Of a stretch of DNA of 64,000 bases, positions 60,635 through 64,000 are shown in pieces. Source of the DNA: Rhodospirillaceae bacterium (GTDB taxonomy: Bacteria > Pseudomonadota > Alphaproteobacteria > UBA8366). Made by a program: the position numbers and the translations under genes. Location: NCBI GenBank assembly GCA_002716125.1, contig PAZH01000040.1, positions 1 through 64,000 of the forward strand, in the 5' to 3' direction. Positions within the stretch are counted from its first letter, which is position 1. Every line of letters starts with the position of its first letter. The notes under the pieces were generated by a model. That model was given only the letters and a program-made list of their open reading frames with translations. It ran no database searches and had not been told where the DNA came from.

Positions 60635-61834
60635 ATGCCTATCGATTTGGGTCGAATTGCAGAAGAATTCCCGGGTGCAAAGGATCAAATCTATCTGAAC
60701 TGCGCCGCACGCGGCCTGACACCGAAATGCGCACGCTCCGCGGTGGACGCGCTCTTGGACGCTGGCACCTTCGGCTCAGGCGACAAGGACGAAATGTTCG
60801 AGACGGTCGAGCGCGTACGCGGTGGGTTCGCGCAGATGATCAATGCACAAACGGATGAAATCGCGATTACCAAGAACGTGTCGGAAGGTTTGAATGCCAT
60901 TGTCGCTGCCTTGGATTTAAAAGCCGGCGACAATGTCGTCTTATGCCCTGATTTAGAGCATCCGAATAACGTCTATCCTTGGCTGCATCTGCGGGAGCGG
61001 CTGGGTGTGGAAATACGCACGGTCCCAGGCAACAACGGACATATGCCGATAGAAGACATGATTGCGGCAATGGATGAGAAAACCCGTTGCGTCACGGTTG
61101 CGTCGGTCAGCTTCTCACCGGGATTTCGGACAGATATCGCACCGCTTGGCGCTGCTTGCCGAGACCGTGGCGCATTTTTCCTGGTCGATGGAGTGCAATC
61201 CGTCGGCATTATCGAGACCGATATCGAAGCACTAAAGATAGACGGCCTCGCAGTCTCGACCCAAAAGGGCCTTCTTGGGCTTTACGGTATGGGCCTGCTC
61301 TATTGTCGACGCGAATGGGCGGACCGGATCACCCCTGTGTATTTGGCGCGCTTCGGTGTCGACCTCGGGAGCGGCGTTCATGAAGCGGCACTTGAATCCG
61401 ACAACTACCGTTTAATGCCGGGCGCCAGGCGGTTCGATCTCGGCAATCACAATTACGTCGGCGCCTATGCCGCCGCGGAATCAATTGATCTACTCAACGA
61501 TATCGGCACAAAGAACATCGAGGCCCATGTTGGCGCACTCACCCGGCAATTGGCCGACGGACTGCTCGCGCTCGATTTACCTGTGGTCGGCGGCCCGGCG
61601 GGCGCTCATCTAACAAGTTTATTGTGTGTCGGGCGTCTTGGCGGTGGCGGTCATGATTCGACGGACGACGAAGAGATGTCTTCGCTTTCGCAGCATCTAA
61701 GTGCCAACAAGGTACAACATTCCATTCGCAAAGGCCTCATTCGCCTGTCCCTACATCTGTACAATACGGAAGAAGACGTCGCCGACGTAATCGCACTTGC
61801 CCGGACATGGCGGGACACCAAAGCGGCCGCGTAA
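60635..61834 (+). CDS. Class V aminotransferase-fold PLP enzyme
   Basis: A 399-residue PLP enzyme of the cysteine desulfurase / isopenicillin N epimerase fold. The start MPIDLGRIAEEFPGAKDQIY is followed by YLNCAARGLTPK, ITKNVSEGLNAIVAAL, DVEHPNN-like LCPDLEHPNNVYPWLHL, FFLVDGVQSVG and the PLP lysine in VSTQKGLLGLYGMG. Known functions in this fold include EgtE (C-S lyase for ergothioneine), desulfurases and kynureninase-like enzymes. It is divergent from selD with 167 bases between starts, so it may belong to the selenium island. ATG 60635 follows AAAGGG; an ATG at 60611 is an alternative. Confidence 0.85.
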   Translation: MPIDLGRIAEEFPGAKDQIYLNCAARGLTPKCARSAVDALLDAGTFGSGDKDEMFETVERVRGGFAQMINAQTDEIAITKNVSEGLNAIVAALDLKAGDNVVLCPDLEHPNNVYPWLHLRERLGVEIRTVPGNNGHMPIEDMIAAMDEKTRCVTVASVSFSPGFRTDIAPLGAACRDRGAFFLVDGVQSVGIIETDIEALKIDGLAVSTQKGLLGLYGMGLLYCRREWADRITPVYLARFGVDLGSGVHEAALESDNYRLMPGARRFDLGNHNYVGAYAAAESIDLLNDIGTKNIEAHVGALTRQLADGLLALDLPVVGGPAGAHLTSLLCVGRLGGGGHDSTDDEEMSSLSQHLSANKVQHSIRKGLIRLSLHLYNTEEDVADVIALARTWRDTKAAA

Positions 61835-61843
61835 CGCGGGCGG

Positions 61844-62719
61844 TTAGAGCGTCGAATACCAATCGGCAATCGCTCGGCCGATCTCCTCTGGCGAATCTTC
61901 TTGGATGAAGTGATGGCCTTTGACGGTGACAGTCGTTTGATTGGGCCAAGCGCGGCAAAACTCCCGCTGTTTGCCGACAAGGATGGCACCTGGATCGGCA
62001 TCAACAAAAAGCTTCGGCACGTCGCCCTTTGCGAGCCAGTCCGCGTAATCGCCAACGATCTTGACGACATCGGCCGGCTCTCCGTCGATCGGAATTTCCC
62101 GCGGCCACGTCAAGGTCGGGCGACGACTCTCACCCGGCTCCAAAAATGGACGTCTGTATTCCGCCATCTCCGCTTCGTCCAATGTCCGCAGGATCGCATG
62201 GGGCAATAGCTTTTCGACGAAGAAATTCTTCTCCAGAACCATTTCTTCGCCACCTTCGGACCGCAAACCTTTGAAAGCATTACGGCTTTGATCCGGCCAG
62301 TCGTCCCACGGGAGCGGTCGGACAATCGCCTCCATATAGGCAATCCCTTTTACAACCTGCGGATGACGGTGAGCCCAATGAAATCCTAATGCCGATCCCC
62401 AATCGTGGATGACCAACGTGACCTTTTCTCGAACACCGATTTGCTCAAACAGGGCATCCAGATACGCGCGGTGCTGGACGAACCGGTATTCGCCGGGGCC
62501 ACTATTCGGCAGGCGGTCGGAATCCCCCATCCCGATCAGGTCGGGTGCGATCAGGCGTCCCTTACCCTCCAGATGCGGCAGGATGTTCCGCCAGAGATAG
62601 GAGGAAACCGGATTGCCGTGCAGAAAGACAATCGGATCGCCTTCGCCTTCATCGACATAAGCCATTTCGAGGCCGTTTACGCCCGCCCGTTTTTTCGGGT
62701 ACCGCATCTCTGCCGTCAT
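61844..62719 (-). CDS. Haloalkane dehalogenase (HLD-II type)
   Basis: A 291-residue alpha/beta hydrolase with features of haloalkane dehalogenases: halide/oxyanion loop FLHGNPVSSYLWRN (Asn), the nucleophile Asp and halide-binding Trp in LVIHDWGSALGFHWAHRH, the catalytic Glu in YMEAIVRPLPW, and the His in KGHHFIQEDSPEEIG. This Asp-His-Glu triad with Asn and Trp marks the DhaA/LinB group. It replaces halogen by hydroxyl in haloalkanes. The gene ends convergently with the PLP gene 9 bases away and starts 9 bases after purC's stop, so purC and this gene may be co-transcribed. The start is an ATG without a strong ribosome binding site. Confidence 0.9.
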   Translation of the reverse strand: MTAEMRYPKKRAGVNGLEMAYVDEGEGDPIVFLHGNPVSSYLWRNILPHLEGKGRLIAPDLIGMGDSDRLPNSGPGEYRFVQHRAYLDALFEQIGVREKVTLVIHDWGSALGFHWAHRHPQVVKGIAYMEAIVRPLPWDDWPDQSRNAFKGLRSEGGEEMVLEKNFFVEKLLPHAILRTLDEAEMAEYRRPFLEPGESRRPTLTWPREIPIDGEPADVVKIVGDYADWLAKGDVPKLFVDADPGAILVGKQREFCRAWPNQTTVTVKGHHFIQEDSPEEIGRAIADWYSTL

Positions 62720-62728
62720 GGTTCGGTC

Positions 62729-63721
62729 CTAATTGAAATAGTCCGGAAAGGCCTTTTCTAAGCTTTCTCGAACCCGGTCGCGGATAGACTGGTCACCCGA
62801 GGGCTTCTCGAAAGTGCGCCCCGTCACCTGTTCAAAGAGCTTCACGTATTTTCCGCTAAACGCCATCAACGTATCCACAGGGATTTCTGGGACATCCTCT
62901 TTGTACGGATCGCAGCGTTCGCTGATCCACAGGCGAAGAAATTCCTTATCCAAGCTTTCCGGATTCTCACCGGCACGCATCTTCGCTTCGTAGCTGTCCG
63001 CCATCCAATAGCGACTGGAGTCCGGCGTGTGGATTTCGTCGGCAATCGTGATCCGACCATTTTCGTCCACACCGAATTCGTACTTCGTGTCGACCAGTAC
63101 GAGGCCGTTCGCGGTTGCGATTTCGTGCCCTCGCGCAAAGAGGGCCAAGCTCTTTTCCGCAAGCTCGTCCCAGACTTTCTGCGACAAAAGCCCTTGCTTA
63201 ACAATCTCAGTTGCAGTGATGGGCGCGTCGTGTCCACCGACTTCGGCCTTCGTCGTGGGTGTTAAAATCGTACCCGGCAGCTTCTGGTTCTTTACCAATC
63301 CGTCCGGGAACGTGTGCCCATACATATGACGCTCGCCCCGTTCATACATCGGCCAGATGCTTGTTTCGGTCGAACCCGTCAAATAGTCACGGACGACCAT
63401 CTCCACCGGTAGCATATCGAGACGCCTGGCAACGGCGACGTTCGGGTCCGGATAATTAATCACATGATTGGGACAAATATCGCGCGTCTCCTCGAACCAA
63501 AAACGCGCCGTCTCGTTCAGCACTTGCCCCTTATACGGCACCGCGGCCAAGACGATATCAAAAGCCGATTGCCGATCGGTTGCCACCATAACGCGGCGGC
63601 CGTCCGGCAGATCATAGGAGTCCCGAACTTTACCTCTTTGGAAATTCGGCAACTCCGGGAACTCGGCGTCGGTCAAACAGTTTGCCAGTGCGGCGCTGGG
63701 ATCTTCAGTCGTGTTCGGCAT
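62729..63721 (-). CDS. purC: Phosphoribosylaminoimidazole-succinocarboxamide synthase
   Basis: This enzyme joins aspartate to CAIR with ATP in purine synthesis. The 330-residue protein begins ELPNFQRGKVRDSYDLPDG, continues MVATDRQSAFDIVLAAVPYK, GQVLNETARFWFEETRDIC, VVRDYLTGSTETSIWPMY and LTPTTKAEVGGHDAPITAT, then LVDTKYEFGVDENGRITIAD and EIHTPDSSRYWMADSY. The length (330) is that of the long PurC type rather than the 240-residue enterobacterial type, which occurs in some alphaproteobacteria as a second copy. It is possibly co-transcribed with the dehalogenase downstream. Confidence is high on function. Confidence 0.95.
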   Translation of the reverse strand: MPNTTEDPSAALANCLTDAEFPELPNFQRGKVRDSYDLPDGRRVMVATDRQSAFDIVLAAVPYKGQVLNETARFWFEETRDICPNHVINYPDPNVAVARRLDMLPVEMVVRDYLTGSTETSIWPMYERGERHMYGHTFPDGLVKNQKLPGTILTPTTKAEVGGHDAPITATEIVKQGLLSQKVWDELAEKSLALFARGHEIATANGLVLVDTKYEFGVDENGRITIADEIHTPDSSRYWMADSYEAKMRAGENPESLDKEFLRLWISERCDPYKEDVPEIPVDTLMAFSGKYVKLFEQVTGRTFEKPSGDQSIRDRVRESLEKAFPDYFN

Positions 63722-63746
63722 ATTTCCTAATCTACTTGCGCGGCTC

Positions 63747-64000
63747 TTATTCCGCGGCGTCGGCGCGGCCGTATCGAGATTTGACCTCTGCGATCACGTC
63801 AGCGACAGGTTCGACATCGCCGCTCTTCATATCGATATCGAAGAGGTTCGCCCGGTGTTGTGTCGCGCTTCGGTCGCCGACGGCTTCCTCCGGCACAATC
63901 ACCCGGAAGTTATGGCAAAACGCATCGACGACACCGGCGCGAATGCAACCGCTCGTGGAGACGCCGATGATCACCAAAGTGTCAATCTCATCATAGCGGA
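63747..64000 (-). CDS. Isochorismatase-family cysteine hydrolase, C-terminal part
   Basis: Only the last 84 codons lie in the window; the frame is open to the right edge and the gene begins beyond it. The visible sequence RYDEIDTLVIIGVSTSGCI followed by RAGVVDAFCHNFRVIVPEE has the catalytic Cys in the TSGCIRA motif and the family's C-terminal region GDRSATQHRANLFDIDMK. Such enzymes hydrolyse amides or vinyl ethers, such as nicotinamide, ureidoacrylate or N-carbamoylsarcosine. It stops 25 bases upstream of the purC start on the same strand, so the two may be co-transcribed. Confidence 0.88.
   Translation of the reverse strand, partial: RYDEIDTLVIIGVSTSGCIRAGVVDAFCHNFRVIVPEEAVGDRSATQHRANLFDIDMKSGDVEPVADVIAEVKSRYGRADAAE

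Noticed and set aside
1-64000. tRNA, rRNA, CRISPR array, prophage or insertion sequence
   Set aside because: No regular direct-repeat array, no transposase or integrase pattern and no tRNA-like cloverleaf was noticed by eye. A tRNA or small RNA could still have been missed without a covariance-model search.

Overview
The window looks like chromosomal DNA of an alphaproteobacterium, most likely a Rhodospirillales-type or related marine/soil heterotroph. This is inferred from gene content and style, not from a database match. Supporting signs are moderately high GC, dense gene packing with many ATGA overlaps, dispersed TCATCC/GGATGA and GTCATTCCCGC inverted repeats typical of this class, a quinone-type PyrD, a long PurC, and many CoA-transferase, ring-hydroxylating, BVMO, TauD/PhyH and LLM-type accessory enzymes. 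No rRNA, tRNA, IS element, prophage or CRISPR array was seen.

Layout. Positions 1-7.2 kb hold pyrimidine genes (pyrD, pyrE) among a CoA-transferase, a di-haem oxidoreductase, a cupin, a Kef-type antiporter and a binding protein. 7.3-16.1 kb carries a molybdenum hydroxylase large subunit, a CoxG-like protein, a Nudix hydrolase, a co-directional run (LLM oxidoreductase, SnoaL, rhodanese, quinone reductase), a class II aldolase, and a DUF35/thiolase-like pair. 16.4-21.8 kb has a Gfo/bicupin operon, a secreted metallo-hydrolase and a chromate-resistance pair (ChrB-like, ChrA) facing a broken LysR gene. 21.9-32.6 kb is a catabolic stretch: FAD enzyme, Rieske oxygenase, racemase-superfamily protein, Ldh-type dehydrogenase, SDR, PhyH dioxygenase, histidine kinase. 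32.7-44.7 kb holds two paralogous Baeyer-Villiger-type monooxygenases, two methyltransferases, a large metallo-beta-lactamase plus double cyclic-nucleotide-sensor protein, an enolase-superfamily enzyme, enoyl-CoA hydratase, a frameshifted Hpt/receiver protein, an atypical racemase homologue and a TauD enzyme. 44.7-53.4 kb has an exporter, a hydrolase, a PcfJ-like protein, a response regulator, an EamA transporter, a hydroxyacid dehydrogenase and a DUF4392 protein.

The most exciting part is 53.4-60.5 kb, a selenium island. A peroxiredoxin-like gene has an in-frame UGA exactly where the first Cys of its WCPYC motif belongs, followed by a hairpin that fits a bacterial SECIS element. It was therefore probably missed or truncated by ordinary gene calling. 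About 1 kb further on come egtD (histidine trimethylation), an EgtB-like non-haem iron enzyme (SenA-like), a GT-B glycosyltransferase (SenB-like selenosugar synthase) and an FAD/NAD-oxidoreductase-SelD fusion (SenC/SelD). Together these make a complete selenoneine pathway: histidine to hercynine (EgtD); selenide to selenophosphate (SelD); selenophosphate plus a sugar nucleotide to selenosugar (SenB); hercynine plus selenosugar to selenoneine precursor (SenA). A class V PLP enzyme, read divergently from the SelD gene, may be an accessory lyase. The same SelD would feed both selenocysteine and selenoneine.

The window ends with a haloalkane dehalogenase, purC and the end of an isochorismatase-family hydrolase. 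Other genes worth attention are the LysR gene with two nonsense codons, the Hpt/receiver frameshift, two racemase-superfamily proteins without catalytic cysteines, a thiolase/DUF35 pair lacking the usual cysteines, and the 764-residue cyclic-nucleotide-sensing metallo-hydrolase.
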